Below, piece after piece: positions 8,889-18,177 of a DNA stretch of 38,648 nucleotides. Below the pieces are notes generated by a model. The model did no database searches, was not told the DNA's origin, and was given only the letters and a program-made list of their open reading frames with translations. Within the stretch, counting starts at the first letter, position 1. Each line of letters starts with the position of its first letter. Origin of the DNA: CAVRUZ01 sp963724495 (GTDB lineage Bacteria > Actinomycetota > Actinomycetes > Propionibacteriales > DAIQRJ01); NCBI GenBank assembly GCA_963724495.1, contig CAVRUZ010000004.1:1-38648 (forward strand), given 5' to 3'. The position numbers were made by a program, and so were the translations under genes.

Positions 8889-9662
8889 TCAGCGCGCGAT
8901 CGACGCCCGGCGCTCGTTCGTCCGGAGGCCGACCTGCTCGTCGTAGCGCGAGAGCACGACCTTGGCGAGCCGGGAGTCGAAGGCCAGCGGTCCGGCCGCT
9001 CGACTGACGCCGGCGGCGGACAGCTGGTCCAGACCCCGGTCGAGAAGGCGGCCCGGTGCGAGGAACCACGGAAGGGCCACGGGCTGCCGGCTGCCGTCAG
9101 CGCGCAGACCCGCGACCGCCTCGGCCACCGATGGTTCGGTGGTGACGAAGCCCGCCCGAACCGGCACACCCAGTCGACGCGACAGACGCGCCGCCCGCAG
9201 GTGCACCTCCTCGTTGGCCACCCCGTGCGACGAGCCGGGCCCGAACAGCAGGTAGCCGTCACCGCCGGTCTGGCGAGCCGACGAGGTCAGCACGTCGTCC
9301 AGCTGCGTGTCGGAACCGAGAGTCCTGGCCGCCTGCCGAGGAACGTGCGGGTTCACCGCAGCGGCCGCTGCGAGCCGGGCGGGCAGGTCAACACGCGCGT
9401 GGTAGGCCGCTCCGAGCAGCAGCGGCACCACCACCGCCGGACCGTCGAGCCCGGTCAGCACCCGATCGACCGACGGAATCGACAACTCCAGAAAGGAAAG
9501 GTGCACGCTGACGCCTGGCCGCTCGAGCCGGACGCGGTTTGCCAGCCCGGCCAGGGCGCCGGCCGACCGTGGATCGCGGCTGCCGTGGCCGACGAGTACC
9601 AGCGCCGATGGACGCGGCTCGTCCCAGCCGCGCCCGCTGCCCGATCCGATGGTGGCCCTCAC
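8889..9662 (-). CDS. Sirohydrochlorin chelatase (CbiX/SirB-like)
   Basis: A 257-residue class II chelatase, here probably inserting Fe2+ into sirohydrochlorin to finish siroheme for the adjacent sulfite reductase. The N-terminal half carries both metal-binding His residues: His26 in LVLVGHGSRDP and His88 in PLLLGAAYHARVDLP. The C-terminal half repeats the fold (YLLFGPGSSHG, then LPWFLAPGRLLDRGLDQL) but has lost the first His. The GTG start at 9662 overlaps the cysH stop in a GTGA junction, so translation is coupled. It is last in the sir-cysH operon. A cobalt-chelating role is possible by family, but the context favours siroheme. Confidence 0.88.
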   Translation of the reverse strand: MRATIGSGSGRGWDEPRPSALVLVGHGSRDPRSAGALAGLANRVRLERPGVSVHLSFLELSIPSVDRVLTGLDGPAVVVPLLLGAAYHARVDLPARLAAAAAVNPHVPRQAARTLGSDTQLDDVLTSSARQTGGDGYLLFGPGSSHGVANEEVHLRAARLSRRLGVPVRAGFVTTEPSVAEAVAGLRADGSRQPVALPWFLAPGRLLDRGLDQLSAAGVSRAAGPLAFDSRLAKVVLSRYDEQVGLRTNERRASIAR

Positions 9663-10381
9663 GTGTGGATCCCACACTCGGTCTTGCTCAGACCGGCCCA
9701 ACGACCAGCGCGCGGGTCCTCGCCCTCGAGGACCGCCCGCGTGCACGGCGAGCAGCCGATCGACGGGAAGCCCTGCTGCAGAAGGGGATTCACGAGCACG
9801 TTGTTCCGCTCGATGTAGGCGTCGACCTCGTCGTCCGACCACGCGGCCAGCGGCGCGATCTTGACCGCGTCGTGCTTCTCGTCGTAGGACACGACCTGGG
9901 TGGCCGCCCGGGCCGGCGAGTCTGCCCGCCTCACTCCGGTTGCCCATGCGTCGTAGCCGGTCAGGGCTTCGTCGAGCGGCGCGGTCTTGCGCAGCGCGCA
10001 GCACAGGTCGGGGTTGCGCTCGTACAGCCGCGGGCCGAACTCCGCATCCTGCTCGGCGACGCTCTGCCGCGGAGTCAGGCTGATGATCTGCAACGGAGAC
10101 GTGGCCGCCATCGCGTCGCGCGTTCCCAAGGTCTCCGCGAAGTGATAGCCGGTGTCGAGGAAGAGCACGTCGGTGCCGGGAGCAACCTGGCTGGTGAGGT
10201 GCGGGAGGACACCGTCCTGCATCGAGGAGGCGATCGCGAACCGATCGCCGAACGTCGCCGCGGCCCAGCCGATGACCTCTTCGGCGCTGGCGTCGGCGAG
10301 GTAGTCGGCGGCCTGGACGGCAAGCCTTCTGAGGTCGGTGGGCCGGCAGCCCCTCGGTCGCCGGTCGAGTGAGAGCGTCAT
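9659..10381 (-). CDS. cysH: Adenylyl-sulfate (APS) reductase CysH, assimilatory
   Basis: A 240-residue member of the PAPS/APS reductase family that reduces activated sulfate to sulfite using thioredoxin. It has the two Cys pairs that bind a [4Fe-4S] cluster (Cys127-Cys128 in DLCCALRK and Cys210/Cys213 in GCSPCTRA) and the C-terminal catalytic Cys236 in KTECGIHT. These pairs mark the APS-using form rather than the cluster-free PAPS form. The nucleotide-binding region includes IASSMQDGVLPHL and VLFLDTGYHFAET. The ATG at 10381 overlaps the preceding stop (ATGA), and its own stop overlaps the chelatase start. No APS kinase or ATP sulfurylase genes are in the window. Confidence 0.96.
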   Translation of the reverse strand: MTLSLDRRPRGCRPTDLRRLAVQAADYLADASAEEVIGWAAATFGDRFAIASSMQDGVLPHLTSQVAPGTDVLFLDTGYHFAETLGTRDAMAATSPLQIISLTPRQSVAEQDAEFGPRLYERNPDLCCALRKTAPLDEALTGYDAWATGVRRADSPARAATQVVSYDEKHDAVKIAPLAAWSDDEVDAYIERNNVLVNPLLQQGFPSIGCSPCTRAVLEGEDPRAGRWAGLSKTECGIHT

Positions 10382-10584
10382 CGGGCCGTCACCCCCGACG
10401 CCGACAGACCGACGAAACGCACGACGAACACCCGGGTGCAGCCGACACAGCGCCAGGCCGCCCGCGGCTCGGGCTCGGGTCGCAGGTCCTCCTCGCCGCA
10501 GTACGGGCAGTAGTACGGCACGGCCCGCTCGCCGGAACCGCCCGCGTCGGTGTGACTCACGGTCTCGCCATGGCTCACGGTCAC
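10378..10584 (-). CDS. Small Cys4 zinc-ribbon-like protein of the sulfite reductase operon
   Basis: A 68-residue protein with four cysteines in two CxxC knuckles, Cys26/Cys29 (YYCPYCGEEDL) and Cys46/Cys49 (WRCVGCTRVF), separated by 16 residues, as in a zinc ribbon or rubredoxin-like site. It starts at a GTG overlapping the sulfite reductase stop (GTGA) and ends overlapping the cysH start (ATGA), so it is translationally locked between the two enzymes. Small Cys-rich proteins sit at this position in other actinomycetes. A role in electron transfer or as a Sir/CysH accessory is an inference; no function is established that I can name. Confidence 0.8.
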   Translation of the reverse strand: MTVSHGETVSHTDAGGSGERAVPYYCPYCGEEDLRPEPEPRAAWRCVGCTRVFVVRFVGLSASGVTAR

Positions 10585-12281
10585 CGGAGCACCTCCTCGT
10601 CAGCCCGGCTCACCCATTGGGCGAACCGCTCACCGTCATTGCGTTCTTCCGCGAAGGTGCGGACGACCCGCTCGACGTACTCGCCGAGCTCGTCGGAGGT
10701 CACCTTGTGGGCGCGGAGCTTGCGGCCGAACCCCGCGTCCAGGCCGAGGCCGCCGCCGAGGTGCACCTGGTATCCCGCCACCTGATTGCCCTTCGCGTCG
10801 GTGACGATCTGGCCCTTGAGCCCGATGTCGGCCACCTGGATGCGAGCGCAGGAGTTGGGACAGCCGTTGAGATGGATGGAGACCGGCCGCTCCAGCGGGA
10901 TGTCGTCGAGCCGCTGCTCCAGGTCGTCGACGAGGTCGGCGGCGCGCTTCTTGGTCTCGACGATCGCGAGCTTGCAGAACTCGATGCCGGTGCAGGCCAT
11001 GACGCCACGGCGCCAGCTGGACGGCCGGGCGTGCAGGCCGAGCTCGGCGACCGAGGCGATCAGGGTCTCGACCGCCGGCTCCGGAACGTCGAGCACGACG
11101 AGCTTCTGGTACGGAGTCAGGCGGACCCGGCCCGAACCAGCGGCGGCGGCCGCCTCGGCGACGCGCAGCAGCGTGGTGCCCGACACTCGTCCCGCGATCG
11201 GGGCGAAGCCCACGTACCGGTTGCCGTCCCGCTGCTCGTACACCCCCACGTGGTCGATCGGCTGGTCGGGGACCTCCGCCGCCGGACCGTCGGCGAGCGG
11301 TCGCTCCAGGTACTCGGTCTCGAGGACGTGCCGGAAGGTCTCGGCACCCCAGTCGGCGACCAGGAACTTCAGCCGGGCGCGGTTGCGGAGCCGGCGGTAG
11401 CCGTAGTCACGGAAGATCCGCACGACGCCGTACCAGACCTCGGGGACGTCCTCGAGCGGTACCCAGGCTCCCAGCCGGGTCGCCAACCGTGGGTTGGTCG
11501 AGAGCCCGCCACCGACCAGCAGGTCGAAGCCGGGACCGTGTTCTGGGTGGACCGACCCGACGAACGACACGTCGTTGACCTCGGGTGCGGTGTCGGGCAG
11601 CCAGGAGATCGCCGTCTTGAACTTGCGGGGGAGGTTCGAGACCGCCGGGTCGCCGATGTAGCGCCGGTTGATCTCCTCGATGGCGCTGGAACCGTCGATC
11701 TGCTCCTGCGCCGAGATGCCGGCGACCGGCGAGCCGAGGATCACCCGCGGGGTGTCGCCGCAGGCCTCGGTGGTGGACAGGCCCACGCCCTCGATCCGGC
11801 GCCAGATCTCGGGCATGTCCTCGACCCGGATCCAGTGGAACTGCAGGTTCTGTCGGTCGGTGATGTCGGCGGTGTCCCTGGCGAACTCCGACGAGATCTG
11901 GCCCAGGACGCGCAACTGCTCGACGCTGAGCGCACCGCCGTCGATGCGCACCCGGAGCATGAAGTACTCGTCGTCGAGCTCCTCGGGTTCGATCGTCGCC
12001 GTGCGGCCGCCGTCGATTCCCGGCTTGCGCTGGGTGTACAGCCCCCACCAGCGGAAGCGGCCACGCAGGTCGGTTGGCTCGATCGAGGCGAATCCCTGCT
12101 TGGCATAGACATTCTCGATACGCGCGCGGACGTTCAGGCCGTCGTCGTCGGCCTTGGTCTTCTCGTTGCCGTTGAGCGGCTCACGCTCGCCGAGCGCCCA
12201 CTGGCCTTCGCTGCGCTTGCCCGGGCGCCGGTGCGGTGGCAGCTCGGCGCGAGCGGCTGGCTCGAATACGGGTGCGGTCAT
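10581..12281 (-). CDS. sir: Ferredoxin-dependent sulfite reductase (NirA/SirA type)
   Basis: A 566-residue assimilatory sulfite reductase that reduces sulfite to sulfide with six electrons from ferredoxin. Siroheme/[4Fe-4S] ligands are Cys430 and Cys436 (ACTGIEFCKLA) and Cys474 and Cys478 (NGCPNSCAR). Tyr82 (GLYTQRKPG) and Cys174 (TEACGDTPRV) are 92 residues apart, as are Tyr69 and Cys161 of M. tuberculosis NirA, which form a covalent Tyr-Cys link; this supports the SirA/NirA assignment over nitrite reductase. The ATG at 12281 has GAGGGA about 5 bases upstream. It heads a four-gene coupled set (zinc-ribbon protein, cysH, chelatase) and is preceded by a Cys-Cys leader peptide and a predicted Shine-Dalgarno-sequestering hairpin. 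Confidence 0.97.
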   Translation of the reverse strand: MTAPVFEPAARAELPPHRRPGKRSEGQWALGEREPLNGNEKTKADDDGLNVRARIENVYAKQGFASIEPTDLRGRFRWWGLYTQRKPGIDGGRTATIEPEELDDEYFMLRVRIDGGALSVEQLRVLGQISSEFARDTADITDRQNLQFHWIRVEDMPEIWRRIEGVGLSTTEACGDTPRVILGSPVAGISAQEQIDGSSAIEEINRRYIGDPAVSNLPRKFKTAISWLPDTAPEVNDVSFVGSVHPEHGPGFDLLVGGGLSTNPRLATRLGAWVPLEDVPEVWYGVVRIFRDYGYRRLRNRARLKFLVADWGAETFRHVLETEYLERPLADGPAAEVPDQPIDHVGVYEQRDGNRYVGFAPIAGRVSGTTLLRVAEAAAAAGSGRVRLTPYQKLVVLDVPEPAVETLIASVAELGLHARPSSWRRGVMACTGIEFCKLAIVETKKRAADLVDDLEQRLDDIPLERPVSIHLNGCPNSCARIQVADIGLKGQIVTDAKGNQVAGYQVHLGGGLGLDAGFGRKLRAHKVTSDELGEYVERVVRTFAEERNDGERFAQWVSRADEEVLR

Positions 12282-12287
12282 GGAGTT

Positions 12288-12329
12288 CCCTCGGCAGACG
12301 TGTGCTGGCGATAACGCCGGATCCGAGGG
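12288..12329 (-). promoter_or_regulatory. Predicted Shine-Dalgarno-sequestering hairpin before sir
   Basis: On the minus strand, CCCTCGG (12329-12323) is an exact complement of CCGAGGG (12294-12288), which contains most of the sir ribosome-binding site GAGGGA. The 28-base loop holds a smaller stem, GGCG-TTAT-CGCC. An upstream stem, CGGCGC-CGAGT-GCGCCG (12384-12368), and a second one, ACGGC-CCTGCT-GCCGT (12353-12338), lie between the leader peptide and this element. Base pairing is seen in the sequence; regulation by ribosome stalling on the leader is inferred. Confidence 0.5.
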
Positions 12330-12409
12330 GCACCGAAACGGCAGCAGGGCCGTGGGGAGACAACTGTCGGCGCACTCGGCGCCGGTTCAGGATCGGGTTG
12401 CGGCGCGAG

Positions 12410-12496
12410 CTAGAGCGCGCGACAACACGCCGCGGTCGTGACGCGGCCGAGGTCGACGTGGCGACGTGCCACCAAGACCAGACGAAAACCCGACAT
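12410..12496 (-). CDS. Cysteine-responsive leader peptide of the sulfite reductase operon
   Basis: A 28-residue reading frame from ATG 12496 to TAG 12410, located 129 bases before sir. Its core ARRHVDLGRVTTAACCRAL matches the pattern of actinobacterial putative leader peptides (VxRRHVDLxR...C) that precede sulfur-assimilation genes. The two adjacent TGT Cys codons lie three codons before the end. In mycobacteria, Cys-rich upstream frames of this kind attenuate downstream translation when cysteine is plentiful and release it when ribosomes stall for Cys-tRNA. An internal GTG at 12472 would give a 20-residue version. No strong ribosome-binding site is visible ahead of 12496, so a leaderless transcript is possible. 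Confidence 0.8.
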   Translation of the reverse strand: MSGFRLVLVARRHVDLGRVTTAACCRAL

Positions 12497-12597
12497 GTGG
12501 ATACGGTCCCACGGCGCACCGACAGACGAAACCGGCACGACCGCATGCTGAGACGAGCCGCCGGTGGCCGGGCAGGCGGATGCCCAGGCGGCTGGGA

Positions 12598-13810
12598 TCA
12601 GAGCCGGGTGACGGCGCCGATCACGATCAGCGCCGGCGGATCGATGCCGGATTCGGTGACCGCGTCGGCAAGGCCCGCGAGCGTGGTGTCGACCCGGCGT
12701 TGCTGCGGCAACGAGGCGTCCGCAACCAACGCCACCGGCGTGTCCTCCGGGCGCCCGCCACGGACCAGTTCGGCCGCGATCGCACCGGCGTTGGCCAGGC
12801 CCATCAGGATCACGACCGTTCCGCGGAGCCGGCCCAGCGCGGGCCAGTCGACCAATGAGTCCGGGTGGTCAGGCGGCACGTGTCCGGAGACGACGACGAC
12901 CTCGTGCACGACCCCGCGATGCGTGACCGGAATGCCGGCCAGTGCCGGGCCGGCGAAGGCGGACGACACTCCTGGCACGACCAGCGTCGGCACGTCGGCT
13001 TCGGCGAGCGCGAGGACCTCCTCGTAGCCGCGGCCGAAGACGAACGGGTCACCGCCCTTGAGCCGGACGACGAACTTCCCGTCGCGCACCCGGTCGACCA
13101 TCACGTCGTTGATCGCGGCCTGCGCCATCGACCGTCCGTAGGGGATCTTCGAGGCGTCCACGATCTCGGTGTCGGGACGGACACCCTCCAACAGCTCGCC
13201 GGGCGCCAGTCGGTCGACCACCACGACGTCGGCCAGAGCGAGGAGCCGGGCGCCGCGCATGGTGAGAAGTTCTGGGTCGCCGGGTCCGCCTCCGACGATC
13301 GCGACGCCGGTCGGCCGATCTGCGCCGTCGGCGGCATTGCGGCCCGGCATGGTGCCGGTTCTGAGCGCCGATACGAGGGAGTCGCGCGTCGTTGCAGAGC
13401 GGTTGGTGGTCGCCGCCCGCAAGCACCGCAACCTGGACGGCCTCGTGCCCGCCGACGGCGGGCGTCACAGCACTACCGGCGGCGCCACGGTCGGCGCGAA
13501 CGCAGAAGACCCGTCGCCGCTCCGCCTCGGCGAGCACGGCCTCGTTGACCTCCGTGCGGTCGGTGGCCGCCATCACGTACCAGGCACCCTCGAGATCGCC
13601 GTCGGCGTACTCGCGCTCGATCCAGTGCAGCCGTCCACGCTGGACCAGGTCGTCGATCAGGGTCCTGACCTCCGGCGACACGATCGTCACGTCCGCGCCG
13701 GCTGCCAGGAAGCGGTGGATTCGACGGGCCACGGTCGCGCCACCGCCCACGATCACCACCCGCCGACCGGCCAGCACCAGCCCGGCGAGGTAGGGCGGCG
13801 GAGTGGTCAC
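12598..13810 (-). CDS. cysG: Siroheme synthase CysG (precorrin-2 dehydrogenase + uroporphyrinogen-III methyltransferase), frameshifted
   Basis: Two-domain siroheme synthase. The N-terminal part (from 13810) is the NAD-binding precorrin-2 dehydrogenase domain: RRVVIVGGGATVARR, then DVTIVSPEV and WYVMAATDRTEVN. The C-terminal part is uroporphyrinogen-III C-methyltransferase: AIVGGGPGDPELLTMRGARL, VVVDRLA and FVVRLKGGDPFVFGRG. The domains are in different frames. An extra C near 13400 (after AVLAGGDHQ, before RSATTRDSL) breaks the frame, and removing one base restores a fused protein of about 403 residues. The methyltransferase part alone stays open (12598-13431). It makes sirohydrochlorin for the sulfite reductase just downstream. 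The iron-chelating step may be shared with the separate chelatase at 8889-9662. Confidence 0.9.
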
Positions 13811-13855
13811 GGGGCGGATTGTCCCTCAGGCCGACGGCCGGCGCGCGGCCTCATA

Positions 13856-13924
13856 CATGCACCGGCCCGGTCGTGCGGGCGTCGATGTGCCGACATGTCC
13901 GCATCTGCCCGGCGCCGGTGCATG
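13856..13924. repeat. Dispersed palindromic repeat, copy 1 of the CATGC...TGCATG family
   Basis: A 69-bp element, read best on the minus strand: CATGCACC, then GGCAGATGCGGACATGTC, then GGTGCATG. It shares length, both CATG ends and the 16-base core CAGATGCGGACATGTC with the copy at 29925-29993, in opposite orientation. The outer flank reads TGCATGTTTGG on the plus strand, giving inverted ends of about 11 bases. It fills the gap between asd and cysG. Confidence 0.7.
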
Positions 13925-13934
13925 TTTGGTGCCG

Positions 13935-14974
13935 TCAGCGGCGGCGGGCCGCCACGAGTTCGGCGATCTGCAGGGCGTTGAGTGCCGCACCCTTGCGCAG
14001 GTTGTCGCCGCTGACGAACAGCGCCAGTCCGCGACCGCCCGCGACGGTGTGGTCGACCCGGATCCGGCCGACCAGGCTCGGATCGACCCCGGCCGCCTGC
14101 AACGGCGTCGGCACCTCCACCAGCTTCACGCCGGGCGCATGGCTGAGGATCTGCCTGGCCCGGTCGGGGCTCAGCGGGCGTGCGAACTCGAGGTTGAGCG
14201 ACAACGAGTGTCCGGTGTACACGGGAACCCGGACGCAGGTGGCCGACACCTTGAGGTCGGGCAGGCCCAGGATCTTCCTGCTCTCGTTGACGAACTTGCG
14301 CTCTTCCTCGGTCTCGTTCGAGCCGTCGTCAAGGAGCGTCCCGGCCAGAGGCAGCACGTTGTAGGCGATCGGGGCGGAGTACTTCGCCGGCTCACCCATC
14401 CGCACCGAGCGACCGTCGTGGGTCAGCGCCTCGGCTCCGGCTCCGGCGCGGCGGATCTGACCGGCCAGCTCCTCGACGCCGGAGAGCCCCGAACCGGAGA
14501 CGGCCTGGTAGGTCGATGCGATGACCCGGACGAGCGTCGCCTCGTCGTGCAGCGGCTTGAGAACGGGCATCGCCGCCATCGTCGTGCAGTTGGGGTTCGC
14601 GATGATGCCCTTGCGGGCTTGCGCGATCGCCTTGGCATTGACCTCGCTGACAACCAGCGGGACGCCGCTGTCCATTCGCCAGGCGGACGAGTTGTCCACC
14701 ACCGTCGCACCGGCTGCCGCGAACTTCGGGGCCAGCTCGCGCGAGGTGCCGGCACCGGCGGAGAACAGGGCGATGTGGATGCCGCTCAGGTCGGCCGTCT
14801 CCGCGTCCTCGACCTCGATCTTCCGGCCGTCGAAGTCCAGCTTCCGGCCAGCCGAGCGCGACGAAGCGAACAGGCGGAGCTTCCCGAGCGGGAAGTCACG
14901 TTGGGCGAGCAGCCTCAGCATCACCGAGCCGACCTGCCCGGTGGCGCCGACGATCCCGACGTTCACGGCGCGGC

Positions 14975-14978
<4 letters not shown>
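13935..14978 (-). CDS. asd: Aspartate-semialdehyde dehydrogenase
   Basis: A 347-residue NADPH-dependent enzyme converting aspartyl-4-phosphate to aspartate-4-semialdehyde, the branch compound for lysine/diaminopimelate, threonine and methionine. Visible are the Rossmann motif GIVGATGQVGSVMLRLL (residues 8-24), the catalytic Cys131 in NPNCTTM and the catalytic His257 in VYTGHSLSL. The length is normal. The ATG at 14978 overlaps the lysC stop in an ATGA junction, so asd is translationally coupled to aspartokinase, the classic actinobacterial lysC-asd pair. A palindromic repeat lies directly downstream. Confidence 0.97.
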
Positions 14979-16315
<1,337 letters not shown>

Positions 16316-16362
16316 TGCTCTACTCCTGCCGTTGGAGGTCGTCCTTCCGTCCTGCGACCGGT

Positions 16363-16422
16363 GCCCAAGTCATCGGCGCCCAGACCATCGACGCCCAAAT
16401 CATCGACAACGGAGTCATCGAC
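16363..16422. repeat. 15-bp tandem repeat, four units, upstream of lysC
   Basis: Four consecutive 15-base units between divergent lysC and the HAD phosphatase gene: GCCCAAGTCATCGGC, GCCCAGACCATCGAC, GCCCAAATCATCGAC and AACGGAGTCATCGAC. The shared core is TCATCGAC. They begin 48 bases upstream of the lysC GTG, inside what should be its leader or promoter. No convincing gene covers them, although the period is a multiple of three. Confidence 0.8.
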
Positions 16423-16612
16423 CACGGGGACCCATTGCTCCGGCAGTTTACGTTGGCCGGCTGTCGTACCCCGACGGATCTCACGACGGGCGACCCGGCC
16501 ACGCGAGCCTCGGCAACGGCCCGCTCCCGCCTGCCCGCTGACTACGATGGCGCAGACCTGGCCTCGAGGCCGGGAGTCCATCGGCTGCGTGCGGAAGGCG
16601 AGGCGGTCTGCG

Positions 16613-17245
16613 ATGCCCGGCACAGCCACGCGCACCGTCGCCGCCTTCGACCTCGACGGCACGCTCACGCGACGCGACACGCTGCTGCCGTTCCTCCTGG
16701 CGACGGCCGGACCGCTCGCGGTCACCAAGGGCCTGGTCGCCGTAGGAATCCCCCTGACGCAGGCCGTGCTGGTCGACTCCAACAGCCGGCGCGGCGACAT
16801 GAAGTCCGAGCTGCTTCGGCGGGTCCTCGGCGGTCGCGACCTGGAAGAGCTGCGTGTGGCCGGCCAGCGTTACGCCCACAAGCTGTTGGCAACCGGTCTC
16901 CGCGAGACCACCCTCGAGCCGTGGCGGGCACACGTCGCCGAAGGCCACGAACTCGTGATCGTGTCGGCCTCCCCGGAGCTGTACGTCCACCCGCTGGCCG
17001 TCCTGCTCGGCGGCAGCGCCGGACTCGGCACCCGCCTGCAGGTACGTCCCGACGGAACGGTCAGCGGCGAGATCGACGGTCTGAACTGCCGCGGCCCGGA
17101 GAAGGTCCGCCGGCTCGACGAGTGGCTCCGCGCGAGCGGTTCGGCCGATCCATCGACCGTGGAGGTCTACGCCTACGGCGACTCCTCCGGTGACGACGAC
17201 CTCCTGGCCAGGGCGACCAGGTCGACGCGGATGGGTCGGCGATGA
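16613..17245 (+). CDS. HAD-IB family phosphatase (SerB-like)
   Basis: A 210-residue haloacid-dehalogenase-superfamily hydrolase, subfamily IB (phosphoserine phosphatase-like). Motif I is AAFDLDGTLTRRDTL (residues 10-24, nucleophile Asp in DLDGT), motif II is LVIVSASPELYVHPLA, and motif III/IV is the C-terminal YAYGDSSGDDDLL. The ATG at 16613 follows GAGG at about 10 bases. Its stop overlaps the ubiA start (ATGA), making it the first gene of the arabinan-precursor operon. The pathway needs a phosphatase for decaprenylphosphoryl-5-phosphoribose, so this enzyme is a good candidate. That role is inferred from position only. Confidence 0.88.
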   Translation: MPGTATRTVAAFDLDGTLTRRDTLLPFLLATAGPLAVTKGLVAVGIPLTQAVLVDSNSRRGDMKSELLRRVLGGRDLEELRVAGQRYAHKLLATGLRETTLEPWRAHVAEGHELVIVSASPELYVHPLAVLLGGSAGLGTRLQVRPDGTVSGEIDGLNCRGPEKVRRLDEWLRASGSADPSTVEVYAYGDSSGDDDLLARATRSTRMGRR

Positions 17246-18177
17246 CCGACGGACCGGCAACCGACCCGCGGACCGGAGCGAACACCCTGGCGACGCCCGG
17301 GACACCGGCAACCGGTGGCCTGGTGGCCGGGCTCGTACGACTCGCCAGGCCCAAGCAGTGGCTCAAGAACATCCTGGTGTTCGTGGCGCCCGCTGCCGCC
17401 GGTGTGCTCCTCCAGCCCGAACAGCTGCTGCGCACCCTGCTGGCTTTCGTCGTCTTCTCTCTCGCCGCGAGCGGCACCTACTACATCAACGATGCGCGCG
17501 ACGTCGCCGCCGATCGGCTCCATGCGCGCAAGCGCTTCCGGCCGGTGGCCAGCGGCCAGGTGTCGACCACCGTGGCCTACGTCGGCGGCGTCGTGCTGCT
17601 CGTCCTGGCGATGGCCCTGTCGCTGCTCGCCGGCTGGCAACTGCTGGTCACGGTGGCGTCCTACATCGCGCTCACCACTGCCTATTCCCTGTGGCTCAAG
17701 CACGAGCCGGTGGTCGACCTCGTCGGGGTGGCGGCCGGTTTCGTGCTCCGCGCGCTCGCCGGTGCGATGGCCACGCAGGTGCCGGTGTCCAGCTGGTTCC
17801 TCATCGTCGCCTCGCTCGGTTCGCTGTTCATGGTGGCGGGGAAGCGCGAAGCCGAGTTGCGCAACGCGGGCGACGAGATCACCCGATCCACCCTGCAGCG
17901 GTACTCCATGCAGTTCCTTGGCTACATCCAGGCCGCCGCCACCGGTGCCCTGCTGGTGAGCTACTGCATGTGGGCCTTCGAGGCCCACTCCGGTGGCGAC
18001 CGGCTGCTGTTCGGCCTTTCGATCGTCCCGTTCGCCGTCGGCGTCCTGCGGTACGCGATGCTCGTCGACATCGGCCGAGGCGAGGAGCCTGAGGACGCAG
18101 TGCTCTCGGACCGAGTACTGCTGTTCTGCGGCGTGCTTCTCGCTGTCCTGTTGGGGATCGGTGTGTATGTCAGCTGA
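17242..18177 (+). CDS. ubiA: Decaprenyl-phosphate phosphoribosyltransferase (UbiA family)
   Basis: A 311-residue polytopic membrane prenyltransferase. In mycobacteria its homologue (Rv3806c, UbiA) joins PRPP to decaprenyl phosphate, giving decaprenylphosphoryl-5-phosphoribose. The UbiA-family motif is NDARDVAADRLHARKRFRPV (residues 83-102), with the acidic residues that bind Mg-PRPP and the Lys/Arg tail seen in the phosphoribosyl branch. About eight or nine hydrophobic helices follow an ~35-residue disordered Pro/Thr/Gly N-terminus. The start overlaps the HAD stop, and its 3' end overlaps dprE1 by 11 bases. The assignment rests on both the motif and the adjoining dprE1-dprE2. Confidence 0.93.
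   Translation: MTDGPATDPRTGANTLATPGTPATGGLVAGLVRLARPKQWLKNILVFVAPAAAGVLLQPEQLLRTLLAFVVFSLAASGTYYINDARDVAADRLHARKRFRPVASGQVSTTVAYVGGVVLLVLAMALSLLAGWQLLVTVASYIALTTAYSLWLKHEPVVDLVGVAAGFVLRALAGAMATQVPVSSWFLIVASLGSLFMVAGKREAELRNAGDEITRSTLQRYSMQFLGYIQAAATGALLVSYCMWAFEAHSGGDRLLFGLSIVPFAVGVLRYAMLVDIGRGEEPEDAVLSDRVLLFCGVLLAVLLGIGVYVS

Noticed and set aside
8366..9262. N-terminal extension of the two-domain kinase through the open frame upstream
   Set aside because: The extension is Arg/Ser/Gly-rich, runs antisense in frame to the VOC and chelatase genes, and a good ribosome-binding site marks 8365.
12488..12546. Possible fourth copy of the CATGC...TGCATG repeat (ACATG and GCATG words)
   Set aside because: Spacing is wrong and there is no third CATG word or core match; ATG 12496 belongs to the leader peptide.
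12497..12597. SAM or cobalamin riboswitch before the sulfur genes
   Set aside because: No conserved core of these riboswitches could be found; the Cys-Cys leader explains the long gap.
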